Positions 1 to 8,736 of a DNA stretch of 64,000 nucleotides are shown here, in pieces. The stretch is from positions 88,525,278-88,589,277 of the forward strand of contig CM043967.1 of NCBI GenBank assembly GCA_014529385.2, read 5' to 3'. The DNA comes from Adiantum capillus-veneris. Lineage: Eukaryota > Streptophyta > Polypodiopsida > Polypodiales > Pteridaceae. Positions within the stretch are counted from its first letter, which is position 1, and every line of letters starts with the position of its first letter. Under the pieces are notes generated by a model. It worked only from the letters and a program-made list of their open reading frames with translations. It was not told where the DNA came from and made no database searches. Both the position numbers and the translations under genes were made by a program.

Positions 1-5
1 ACATA

Positions 6-1182
6 ATGTCAACCCTTTCTTTGGGGAAGAAAGAGGAATCATTCACATTGCAAGATGGTTATCTTCTCCATGGAAATATGCTATGTGTTACCCACTCCCT
101 TCATGAGAAAGTGATGTATGAATCCCATGCTCCTCCCTATGTGGGACATAGAGGCATTCAACCTACTCTCCGAGGAGTTGAGACGTATTTCTATTGGGCC
201 TATCATGAAAGTGGACATACAAGAGTATGTTTCAAAATGTGTGGTATGCCAAAAGACTAAGTATGATAGAGGGAAGTAACCTGGATTACTCTAGCCATTT
301 TCTATCCCAAATTCGCCTTGGGAGAGTATATCCATGGATTCATATTTGGATTACCCAAGTCTATCCATGGAAATACGGGAATATGGACAATAGTCGATAA
401 GTTTAGCAAGAAAGCACACTTTATTCCTGTCAAAAAGACGACAACTCTCTTCATATCTCAGATTTTCAAACACCGTGGATTTTTAACATACATCGCAGAT
501 AGAGATCCTAGAACAACCAGTAATTTTTGGAAAGGTCTCACCTTTCGAGATCATTGAAGGAAGACCTCAAAGTCCCTTACTACTTAAGCTACATGGGAAG
601 ATCTTGGCTGCCGTATATTTGTGACCTACAAGAATCTTTTCAAAAGATTAAGAGGCTCTATCCATCTCTCAACAAAGGCAAAAAGTTGCTGCTGACTAGC
701 AAAAAAGATTCTTAACATTCAAAGAAAATAATTGGGTCTTACTTAAGTTTCCCAAGGCTTGATTGAGGCAAACGACGGGCAAAAATCCTACGAGCCATCA
801 AAAATATTATGCTAAATTAGCAAAAAGATATTGTGGTCTTTTTCAAATCTTGAAGCCAATCAATGAGATGGCATCAACTCAAGTTGTCAACCACTGGCTC
901 ATACAATATGATTTTCATGTGAGCCTACTTAAGCCCTTCAAAGGAGAGCCACCAAGTGAACCAATTATTGAAGACCCTCGCAAAATTGATAACCAAGAAG
1001 AGGTGCTACAACCCAAAGCTATCCTTTGGCATGAAGACAAGGCACTAAAACATGGTAAGATTATCCAACAATATCTTATTAAGTTCAATATTTATCCTTT
1101 TGAAGATGCTAGATGGATGCAAGGAATAAGGATTAAGGATAGTATGAACCTTGTCAATGCTTACAATGCTACATTAGAGTAA
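6..1182 (+). pseudogene. Ty3/gypsy pol remnant: integrase plus chromodomain-like C-terminus
   Basis: Three reading-frame blocks in different frames form the end of a gypsy polyprotein. Positions 6-260 encode the integrase zinc-binding region (GHRG, followed by the VETYFYW block and a C-x-x-C-like end). Positions 318-557 encode the start of the catalytic core (FIFGLPKS, then WTIVDKFSKKAHFIPV), whose Asp is lost within the decayed stretch. Positions 763-1182 encode the C-terminal module (RYCGLFQIL, HVSLLKPF) and a chromodomain-like tail (ILWHEDKALKHGK ... YPFEDARWM). In chromoviruses this domain guides integration to chromatin. Stops and frameshifts separate the blocks, and the element is cut by the window start, so this is a dead copy. 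Domain identity is from family motifs; the exact lineage is inferred. Confidence 0.85.
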
Positions 1183-1845
1183 GCAATTAGACAAATTTAT
1201 TTTAAGTGACCAATGTTTTTGTCTTATAAGACTAGTTCTCTTTTTATTGTGCAAAAATTTAAATAGTATGCATGCTTCGAATCATGTTTGTGATGAAAAC
1301 GTCTCTCAAACACCAAGTAGAATTTGTCACTCTACTTGGGATAATGAAATGGACTAACGAGCAGACATGCTTGTGGTAGCTATGTCTCCCAAGCCCCAAA
1401 TGGATTAGTCATCCATATTTGGAAGATGTTGTAGGGTAAAAAGGGATCCTCTACCCACTAAGAAAGATTGACTAATGAGTAAGGATTTATCTCTTCTACC
1501 TCATAGTCAAGGACGACTATGATTTCAAGAGAGAGGTAATGTCATAAAATTCTAATATCTAACCAAGCCAACTTATTTTCTCATATTAAACTAATCATTT
1601 AATGTGGGAGGATAGAAGGGAACAAGGGTTAGTATATAGACATGTGCTTTCGGGTCTATCTCGACACGAGGCCAATGGTAAAGGGACCCAAATGAGAGAT
1701 GATATGTCAAAGAGCAAGGTTAGCTAATGGAGCTTAAAGACCTTAGGGTTAGCTTCATTAAAGACCTCCAAAGGTAAGTGCTAAAAGTCCTTTAACCTTA
1801 GGTAAGCTAGGGATGAGCTTGAGGTCAAGCTTGAGGTGCTTGTTG

Positions 1846-1940
1846 TGCTTGATGACTAAGGTGCTTGAGATGCTCTTTGTGCTTGATGACTAAGGTGCTT
1901 GAGATGCTCTTTGTGCTTGATGACTAAGGTGCTTAAGGTT
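1846..1940. repeat. 34-bp tandem repeat, about 2.8 copies
   Basis: Units beginning tgcttgatgactaaggtgct start at 1846, 1880 and 1914, giving an exact 34-bp period. Looser gcttgaggtgcttg motifs continue to about 2070. The repeat lies inside the presumed gypsy LTR. Confidence 0.8.
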
Positions 1941-2106
1941 ATTGTCATGATTGCTGACTAATATTATTGAGGTGCTTGTCCTGCTTGCTGGCCAGAGAGC
2001 TTGAGATGCTTGTGGGAGCATTACCCAAGCTTGAGGTGCTTGCTTTGTCGTGCTTGCAGACTAAGGTGCTTGAGAGTAAGGTGTTCCACAAAGTCAACAA
2101 CTATCC

Positions 2107-2160
2107 CTACAAGGAGGGGGCGAGCCCTACAAGGAGGGGGAAATCCCTATTAGAGGGGGC
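2107..2160. repeat. 20-bp tandem repeat, about 2.5 copies
   Basis: The unit ccctacaaggaggggg plus four bases is repeated twice, and a degenerate third copy reads ccctattagaggggg. It sits within the presumed LTR of the upstream gypsy remnant. Confidence 0.6.
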
Positions 2161-3734
2161 TAGAGAGAGAACACACACACCCTCACACAAGGCAAGCTTG
2201 GTACAAAGAAAGCATAAATGACACTTCTCAAGCTACTCCTCATGTTGCCCTCATGGTGTGCCTAAATCCTATTGGTTAGCCTCCCAAGGGGTCCAATGAT
2301 AATTTAGTATATTTAATTAATTGTTTTTGCATTTATCAAGTCCTCTCTCTCAAAGGGAAAGGGTGACACTTGTCCCAAGACTACCCTTGTTGCTTGTAAT
2401 GCATCATGCATGTGACTGACCACTCTTGAAAGGGTCCAATGAGCTTCAAGCTTGAGCTACAAGGGGGGGTCGACCAAAGCAATAACGAGGCTAGCTTGGG
2501 ACGTATACTCTCCCACACACACTCACACACACTCTCATGGTGTAAAGTGCAAAGTGCAAGAGCTCCATCTCCTTCTCCAAGCTAGTAGAGAAGTTGAGAG
2601 TCTACACCAACACTCTTGGCTAAGGAATGAAAATCCAACCAAGAGCCATGCTTCAATGCTTAAGATTTCCATCTTCTCCATCTTCATTAATATGCTATTA
2701 TGTATGCTAGAAAGAAGAGTGCTGATAAGTGAGGAACTACTTCTTTCTCCTATGGAATGTTTCTTCTTCCTCTTCCCTACCCTCATTCCCCACTAGCTCT
2801 CTCCACCATTGAAGGTGTTTGAGGCCTTGGGATAGTTAATGATTTTTACAAAGTTTATGCTATGCTTATGATGCATAAAGCTTTCCATATTCATTTCATC
2901 ACCTAGGTCACAAGGAGCATAAAGATTGTATTGTACCAAGTCTCTCTTGATGGGAGAATCTATAATACAAATGCCTATTGGAGGGGGGACCATATCCACA
3001 TAAATCCGGTCCTCAACGATTGTCATGTTCTCTAAACTCTCTCTCTTGCAAATGTATCACTCATGCCAAGTTAACTAAGTACTATGTTTATGTTGATACC
3101 ATTAATTAAGTTCACCCTATATGCTCACAAAGTAATCTCACAAAATTGCTTGATCTAATTCCCTAATTTTGCTACTCTCAAAGTTCATAGGCCATTTCAA
3201 TTATAGTGTGTGCCAGTTTCCTATCGGTTTTTCTCACAGGTTGCATAGTCTTTCTAGTGTAGATTATGTATCACATGTAGTGCTCATGTACGTCTGTGTG
3301 GAGCATTTCAAAGAGATGTTTGCACAGTTTGGTGTAGTTTCATACTATGTATGCATTATGCAAATACAATTTGAGCTAGCTTGCGTATGCTTGTGTGGCT
3401 ACAGATAGAGAGTCACATGTTTCACAGGTTTTTACAAATTTTTGCAGGTAGTTTCTCTTGTAGAATGTGTTTTGAGCTAGTTTGCATTGTACTTGCGTAT
3501 ATGGTTATACACTTTATGCTCAGTTGAACTGTTTGTCCCAGTTTATGCTTGGAGATAGAATATTGTGGAGTTTTTTAATGCATATATGTGAGCATCAATT
3601 TTGATGCGATTGGTTTTCATGAATACATAGTGTTCGAGTGATCTCCCACTTTGTTTCCAGTTTGGCATTCACTTATGGCAGCGGACATGTGTGACAATGA
3701 GAGATGGCGGTCGTTCTTGCCAATATGTATGATG

Positions 3735-4286
3735 TTGACATCGTGGTCACAAGAGCACATTAAGCACCATTGTTTCAGGCGTATGAGATAGCAGCGGAGA
3801 TCTATGCATGGTGCACAGGAGGTTTTTCCACATGCTAGAACAGTGGCTTCATATACCAGTGATGATGATGTCACATTTGCCTTTAGCGTTCCTCTTGATT
3901 ATTACATGTCTTTGAGCAGTAATACTTCTCCACGTTGTTTGTTAGATGAGGGCACAGTTTTCCATGTCACACCACATCAAGACTTGTTTAGCACCTTCTC
4001 TAGTGGGAGTTTGGGTTGTCTACACTTGGCCAATGGTTTGGTGTTTGATGTAGAGGGTGCAACAGACTTTTGCTTGTCATTTCCCATTGGTGCATCATAC
4101 ACACTACGGAATGTGCACTATGTTCATCAGTTGAGAGAGAGATCAATCTTAGTGAGACAGTTAGCAAAATTTGGTTGTCAGAGAATGCTTAGAGAGAAGT
4201 ATTTCCAAATGCATTGCGGTTCATTAGTGATTACCAGAGGAGTCCACAGCGTCTTGGTATATCCTATGCATGTGTATGAGGTTTGA
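3735..4286 (+). pseudogene. Ty1/copia gag end and protease remnant
   Basis: A short HIKHHCF motif at about 3755-3775 resembles the end of a copia gag zinc knuckle. The open frame 3804-4286 (160 codons) then matches a copia protease and pre-integrase region: CLLDEGTVFHVTP where functional enzymes have D-(S/T)-G-A, then TLRNVHYVHQL (normally L-x-x-V-x-Y-V-P-x-L) and a GVHSVLVYP block (normally ending L-Y-x-L). The catalytic triplet reads D-E-G, so the enzyme is probably dead. An in-frame stop lies just before 3804. The product would normally cut the Gag-Pol polyprotein in the virus-like particle. Confidence 0.7.
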
Positions 4287-4418
4287 GATGGTGTATTCTC
4301 GATTTTGTTTTCTGGCATACTTTGAGCGAGAGACGAGGCGTGTCTCCTTCACAGGAGAGCTCTATCATGCTCACAAGATAGAGCATTTATCTATGCATGA
4401 CGTGCCAGTAGATTCTAC

Positions 4419-4452
<34 letters not shown>

Positions 4453-4557
4453 CAACAGTCCTCTATTGAGACACAACATGTGTTGTTAGACTTTGTGCAG
4501 GCAGAGGTAGAGCAGTTCTGTTCCCTAGAGACACACACAGAGATGACATACATCTAA
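4270..4557 (+). pseudogene. Open stretch downstream of the copia protease, with GA repeat insertion
   Basis: A 95-codon frame overlaps the end of the protease remnant. It contains an E-R-E-R run encoded by a (GA)n tract at about 4425-4452. I cannot assign a domain; by position it would be copia integrase leader, but no HHCC or DDE motif is visible. Probably noncoding decay. Confidence 0.25.
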
Positions 4558-4734
4558 TTATTTGATATGCTTATGTTAGAAGTTGATCAGTTGATATCAT
4601 GATGAACAATTTTGCTTATGCGGTGAGAGGAGCATAGTTTTCCTAGTGTCGGTGTTTTCACATCCATACGTGATGAGTATTCCTAATGATGCAATGATTG
4701 AAGATAGCATAGAGGAGGTGAGTACAGCTAGGTT

Positions 4735-4962
4735 TTGTATTTTGTCAGCATTCGGGTGTCTCATAAAATCAACTTGTTAGTGTCAAGGCCAGATCTAGTA
4801 GCTGGAGTAGGAGCATTTGCAACAGGGGTTGTCAGTCATGTGATGGCTGACATTAGCATGATGCATAGTGGAGTTTTGCAGACCATACAAAATAGTCTAC
4901 AAGATTTACATGCATGCTCTAGAGTGGGTACACACACTCGCCTACCACCAAAGCCGATATGA
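4735..4962 (+). pseudogene. Ty1/copia RNase H-region remnant
   Basis: A 75-codon frame includes VSRPDLVAGVGAFATGVVSH followed by HSGVLQTIQNSLQDLH. This resembles the copia block T-R-P-D-L-x-x-A-V-G ... H-x-x-x-x-x-x-I-L-x-Y-L between reverse transcriptase and RNase H. It lies in the same orientation as the protease remnant, so both probably come from one copy whose integrase and most of its RT are gone. Confidence 0.5.
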
Positions 4963-5309
4963 TTGCATGTAGATCGAGACAAGGGGTATAGGTTGAGAGA
5001 GTCGCTCCCCTAGTTTCTTGTACATACTAGTAGTTTAGCTAGTAGGCCTCACTTATCGACACATCACCTTTAGGTGGGAGTTTCTTGCGGTAAAGGTGCA
5101 GCGTCTTTGACAAGAGTCGGACGTCCAATGTTCGGCTATCCATCCACGTGTGTACAGTTCCTTATTCTTTGTATACATAAGAATAAGGAGCTCCTCACTT
5201 ACCAATTCCCGAGTTTGCTCCACCCACACCGTCTCATGCTTCTCCCCTTCCCCACATGCATCGCACTGCATCACGCATGCATTCGTGCACAAGTGCACTC
5301 ACATATCCA

Positions 5310-5313
5310 GCCC

Positions 5314-5364
<51 letters not shown>

Positions 5365-5433
5365 CCCTTCAAATGTGGGAAGGCCCTCCCCTCCCCCTCT
5401 CTCTTGCTCGCTCTTTCTTCCACGCTACCCTGG

Positions 5434-5485
<52 letters not shown>

Positions 5486-5524
5486 CCCTCACCCCCCCCC
5501 TTCCCCCGTGGAAAGCCTTTGGGA

Positions 5525-5586
<62 letters not shown>

Positions 5587-5741
5587 GGAGACCCTTGGAA
5601 ACTCCCCCCCTTCCCCCCTCTCTCTCTTCCCCTGTGGGAGTCCCCCTACACCTTCTCTCCCTTCCCACGTGGGAATCCCCCTCTCTCTCTCTCTCTCTCC
5701 CTTCCCACGTGGGAAAACCCCTCTCTCTCATCCCCTCCCCC

Positions 5742-5806
<65 letters not shown>
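5310..5806. repeat. Compound (CT)n/(CA)n microsatellite block
   Basis: Long (CT)n tracts near 5313-5330, 5434-5483, 5527-5583 and 5745-5806, plus a (CA)n tract at 5331-5360, are separated by C-rich spacers containing CACGTGGGA or GTGGGA. The long Ser/Leu, Arg/Glu and Thr/His open frames here are by-products of the repeat and are not annotated as genes. Confidence 0.95.
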
Positions 5807-5808
<2 letters not shown>

Positions 5809-6010
5809 CGTGGGAACCCCCCCGGGTCCATGTGCACCCCCCGCGTGGCCACTTCCATGTGGATTGCAAGCGACCCATCGTCCATGTGGCATGCCATGTG
5901 GACTATCATGTGGTCCATGTTGCATGCCACATAGGTGCCAAGAGCTCCTAGCACCTGTGTGGCATGCCATGTGGACCATGTGTGGCCAGGTGATAGTCCA
6001 CATGGCACGC
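5807..6010. repeat. GC-rich palindromic DNA at the RE-A insertion site
   Basis: The stretch is dense in catgtgg/ccacatg and ggcatgcc motifs and can fold on itself (gactatcatgtgg versus ccaggtgatagtccacatgg). The same C-rich, CACGTG-bearing sequence resumes at 16039 after RE-A, so RE-A split one host locus. The last four bases, ACGC, are the left target-site copy. Confidence 0.7.
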
Positions 6011-6835
6011 TGTCGTGCTGTGACATGTACATAGTGGGAACACATGCTACAAGAGTTATCTTGTAATTTTTTAGATACATAATTATATTTCCTATAATGT
6101 ACATATGCATATGCAAGTATAAAAATAAGCTTTCTATCTCATCTTATTATTTATCTCAAGGGTAATGTATTCTTACTTTACCATCAAAAAATACTATGGG
6201 AAAAGTGTCAATAGCTCCGCCTCTTTAACTTGGGGCAAATAGCATTGATTCTTTATTTCTACTATTTCATTATCATCTCACACCCTAGCTAGATCCTATA
6301 TCTAGGGTAAACTCCAATATATATATATTCTATGTATTTTTTATACTTTTCTTGCATTTCTTTTTAAATAGCTACTAGGAGAGAATCAAATCCTAGTGGG
6401 ACACTAGGTGGCATGATTTCAAAGATACACTTATTTTAATGCATTATTGCAAGCATGGTTACAAAACTTTGTCAAGGAGAAATGTCATGCTTTCATATGG
6501 CATGAGGTGTCCTTGGGAATTAAATGAAAGTCAAGGCTAAGGAGACCACATGAAGACTTTTACTGCCATAAATGGATCCTATTTTGATGAAATTTTTACA
6601 CAAGGTTCCGATCCGAATTGGAGAATGATTTTAAAATGAAAAACGTAGCTAATGAGCTGAAGTTTCTGCCCATATTTTTACTTTTTTATTTGGAGCTACG
6701 GTTGAGGAGATATGATCAAAATACTGGACCCCAGTCTGCCCACATCATGCAAGGACAGCTCATTTCCAACTTTTCCAATTCCTGTTCACACTGGCTCCTC
6801 TCTTCTTGTGTAAACCCTTGTGGGTTCCCTTCACC

Positions 6836-6843
6836 TATAAAAG
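6836..6843 (+). promoter_or_regulatory. TATA box of RE-A 5' LTR
   Basis: TATAAAAG in the context cacctataaaaggggacc, the best core-promoter match in the LTR. Transcription is expected to start about 25-35 bp downstream, near 6865-6875. The identical site is at 14857-14864 in the 3' LTR. Confidence 0.75.
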
Positions 6844-7118
6844 GGGACCTCTTCTTCCTTGGAAAAAAAAACTCAAGCATTCAAGCCATTGATGAGAGGA
6901 ATTCTTGAGGGAGTGAGTAGCAATGCCTAATTGTACTTAGCCCCATTAACATAAGCCCAAGCCTACACTTTCTGCTAGAGGAAAACTAGCCATTCTTGTA
7001 CGCCATCCTTGGAGGATAAACTCTAATCAAAGAAGGTGTTGTACTTGGCGTATCAATCAACGTTGAATTCTCCCCTCTTCTTCTCTCTCCCATCAATAAT
7101 GGTGCCGAAGGGTTTCAA

Positions 7119-7275
7119 GTAAGATGTGTTCTACATTGATGTTTTCTTGATTTCTTGTTGTTTTCATTTTCATCTCTAATCCAACATATATATATGTATC
7201 TAATCTCATCTCCTTAACCAAACCTATCTCTCTCATTCTTAGTAATTCATCCTCTCTAGGTTCTCTTTGCTACAG
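7119..7275 (+). other. Possible leader intron in the RE-A LTR
   Basis: GTAAGA at 7119 after ggtttcaa and a pyrimidine-rich stretch ending ctttgctacag at 7275 fit plant splice sites. A short ORF from ATG at 7099 would run across the junction and stop soon after at gaatag. The same signals are in the 3' LTR. No transcript evidence, so this is only a candidate. Confidence 0.3.
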
Positions 7276-7388
7276 GTACATCTCTCCCCGCAGTATCCTT
7301 ATTGCCTACGGGCAAGAATAGGGCTTGGGAGGGAAACTTCTCATCTCTTCACTTCTCTCATATCTACATTTCTCACATACTATCCTAG

Positions 7389-7607
7389 ATGAATAACCCA
7401 CATGATGATCATTTCTATCGCTTTCACTCTGTACGATCTATTAGAATTAACGTATGGATTAGCCGAAAAATACCCTTTCAACAACGTATAGTGTTTCTCT
7501 TTGGCCCAGAAAGGCTTAATGAAATACTTCTATCACCGGATCCCATCATACTACCTCTCATAGACTATAATTTTTCTTTTGATGTAAGCGTAGTTATCTT
7601 GCTATGA
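7389..7607 (+). CDS. LTR-encoded small protein A1 (72 aa), unknown function
   Basis: A 72-codon ORF in the transcribed part of the RE-A 5' LTR. Core motif: IRINVWISRKI, then FQQR, LFGPERLNEIL, ILPLIDY, and a C-terminal SFDVSVVILL. It is homologous to the 72-aa minus-strand ORF at 43843-44061 in RE-C and more distantly to its own neighbour at 7604. Over 19 aligned codons against RE-C (using the 3' LTR copy) I count 9 synonymous and 2 nonsynonymous differences, so selection acts on the protein. Its TGA overlaps the next ATG as ATGA, suggesting coupled reinitiation. The 5' copy has P where the 3' LTR and RE-C copies have H (I-H-F-Q-Q), so P is the new change. I do not recognise the family; alternating hydrophobics suggest a beta-rich fold. 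Confidence 0.75.
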   Translation: MNNPHDDHFYRFHSVRSIRINVWISRKIPFQQRIVFLFGPERLNEILLSPDPIILPLIDYNFSFDVSVVILL

Positions 7608-7816
7608 ACCAAGAGGATTTGTACACACAATTAATCCCAATCACTAGACAAAATATATATATTATGGTAAGCACAAAACTACAATTCCAAAGAACAATTC
7701 GTAGCCTATTTGGTCAGCCAAGATTGAATGCCATTAACTCATCCATTAACCCTTTCATATTACCCATGATACGCTATGACCATAGCCTTGATGTTTTCAT
7801 CTTCGTATTGTTTTGA
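7604..7816 (+). CDS. LTR-encoded small protein A2 (70 aa), unknown function
   Basis: A 70-codon ORF whose ATG overlaps the stop of A1 (ATGA). Motifs: IYIMVSTKLQFQRTI, LFGQPRLNAI, NPFILPMIRYD, SLDVFIFVLF. It is a paralogue of A1 (shared pattern S-x-K-(I/L)-x-F-Q, (L/F)-G-x-x-R, N/D-P-x-I-L-P-(L/M)-I-x-Y, S-x-D-V) and is closest to the 70-aa minus-strand ORF at 44083-44295 in RE-C. Two related proteins from adjacent ORFs suggest partners of a heterodimer, which is inference. The ORF ends about 200 bp before the LTR end. The function is unknown. Confidence 0.75.
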   Translation: MNQEDLYTQLIPITRQNIYIMVSTKLQFQRTIRSLFGQPRLNAINSSINPFILPMIRYDHSLDVFIFVLF

Positions 7817-8023
7817 CATTCTCTTTTGCGTTCTTCCTTTGTGTGTGTGAATGCAAGAGAGAAAGAGTGAGTCTTCTTTGGTTGAACTTCTTTCCAAACC
7901 CTAGTCTTCATGGCATCTATGGTTTAACTCCTTCATATAGTTTTTGTTGAGTTCTCTCACAAACTCTCACAGCCATAAGCCCGGTGCTTTCCTGGCAAGA
8001 CCGCAAATTTCTTGACATATTTT

Positions 8024-8041
8024 TGGTGAACCCGACGCGAA
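8024..8041 (+). promoter_or_regulatory. RE-A primer-binding site
   Basis: TGGTGAACCCGACGCGAA begins six bases after the 5' LTR. TGG is the complement of a tRNA CCA end, where minus-strand cDNA synthesis is primed. The matching tRNA is not identified. RE-B carries TGGTGAACCCGATGCGAA at the same place. Confidence 0.8.
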
Positions 8042-8058
8042 TCTGCTAGGGTGAGAGT

Positions 8059-8658
8059 TTGTGTGTAACCATGGGTGATCATGTTGAGCAACAGGGTATG
8101 CATTTTGACCCAGGAACAATGCAAATGTTTCAAGCATTTGCAATGTTCATGCAACAACAACATGCTACTGAAAGAAGGGAGATTTCAGCAACGAAAGCCA
8201 TACAAGCGGTCGTCAACAGAATGGATCAATTCAATGGCAGAGATGTAACCAAGTACTTACGCGAGTATGTGAAGGAGATGGAGTTGCATCGCGTGTCAGA
8301 AGGTGAGATGATTCAAAGATTTGAGCTAGTTGTTGCTCCAAAAATTAGGGAGCATGTTAGGGCAATTAAAGATGGGCATGGGAGAAATTGGGAAGAACTC
8401 AAAGTAGCTTTAAAGGAGGAATATTTCATGGAGGACTCGGAGAGAGTGACCAAAAGGACATTCTTAGAATGGGTAGTCAAGCCAAAGCAAGGACTATCAA
8501 TAATAGAGCTACTTAGGGAATTTGAGCGGCGCTATGCACAACTCACTAGGACAGAAAGGGCCACACTAGATGTAGAGAAGACAGATCTTTTCTTACAAGC
8601 TGCAGGTAAAGAGTTTCAAGAAAATTTGGAGCTTCTTCTTGAAGATAAAGATGCTTAG
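8059..8658 (+). CDS. gag: RE-A Gag, N-terminal part (ends at in-frame TAG)
   Basis: Near the PBS an ATG at 8071 (MGDHVEQQGMHFD) aligns with the MDQQEQQGMRFD start of RE-B gag and is the likelier start; the frame opens slightly upstream. The protein is the capsid-type Gag: a helical N-terminus with QQQ, then FLEWVVKPKQGLSIIELL and EFERRYAQLTRTERATLD, typical of a retrotransposon capsid. It ends at TAG (8656-8658), where RE-B has a GAA codon in the same frame. The frame continues past this stop and a TGA at 8716 into the next ORF, so these are most likely nonsense mutations inside one longer gag-pro ORF. It would form the virus-like particle that houses reverse transcription. Confidence 0.85.
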   Translation: MCVTMGDHVEQQGMHFDPGTMQMFQAFAMFMQQQHATERREISATKAIQAVVNRMDQFNGRDVTKYLREYVKEMELHRVSEGEMIQRFELVVAPKIREHVRAIKDGHGRNWEELKVALKEEYFMEDSERVTKRTFLEWVVKPKQGLSIIELLREFERRYAQLTRTERATLDVEKTDLFLQAAGKEFQENLELLLEDKDA

Positions 8659-8736
8659 CAAGGACTAAAGACCGACTGGAATGAGGTTGAAGGTGCTGTC
8701 TCACTGCTTGCCAAATGACAAAGAAGAAGGGACAAG

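Larger units (their letters stand above)
1526..3025 (+). mobile_element. Probable polypurine tract and 3' LTR of the gypsy remnant
   Basis: After the chromodomain ORF and about 340 noncoding bases, a purine run (caagagagagg, 1526-1536) precedes TGTCATAAAATTC at 1540, the expected layout of a polypurine tract and LTR start. The far end is uncertain; a candidate is near 3020, where the tandem-repeat-rich DNA stops. No second LTR is in the window to confirm it. The body contains 34-bp and 20-bp tandem repeats and no coding region I can support. Confidence 0.45.
6011..8017 (+). repeat. RE-A 5' LTR
   Basis: It starts TGTCGTGCTGTGACATG and ends TTGACA just before the primer-binding site. A TATA box at 6836 divides it into about 0.85 kb of U3 and an unusually long transcribed part (about 1.15 kb) that holds two small ORFs. 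It differs from the 3' LTR by about 14 point changes and no indels, as both are exactly 2,007 bp. Confidence 0.95.

Noticed and set aside
6001-6010. A perfect 5-bp target duplication for RE-A
   Set aside because: CACGC on the left and ACGCC on the right share only ACGC, so four bases are all the sequence supports.
5074-6116. Long open frames (up to 294 codons) on both strands over the microsatellites
   Set aside because: They are Ser/Leu, Arg/Glu or Thr/His runs from (CT)n, (GA)n and (CA)n, open in several frames at once with no domain.
6618-6908. 96-codon ORF in the RE-A LTR (also at 14639)
   Set aside because: It spans the TATA box in U3, no homologue appears in RE-C or RE-B, and it has no recognisable motif; its near identity between LTRs only reflects their youth.
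8650-8730. Programmed read-through of the gag TAG/TGA codons
   Set aside because: TAG is followed by CAA but not by the full CAR-YYA context, and RE-B has sense codons there; nonsense mutation is simpler. Not excluded.
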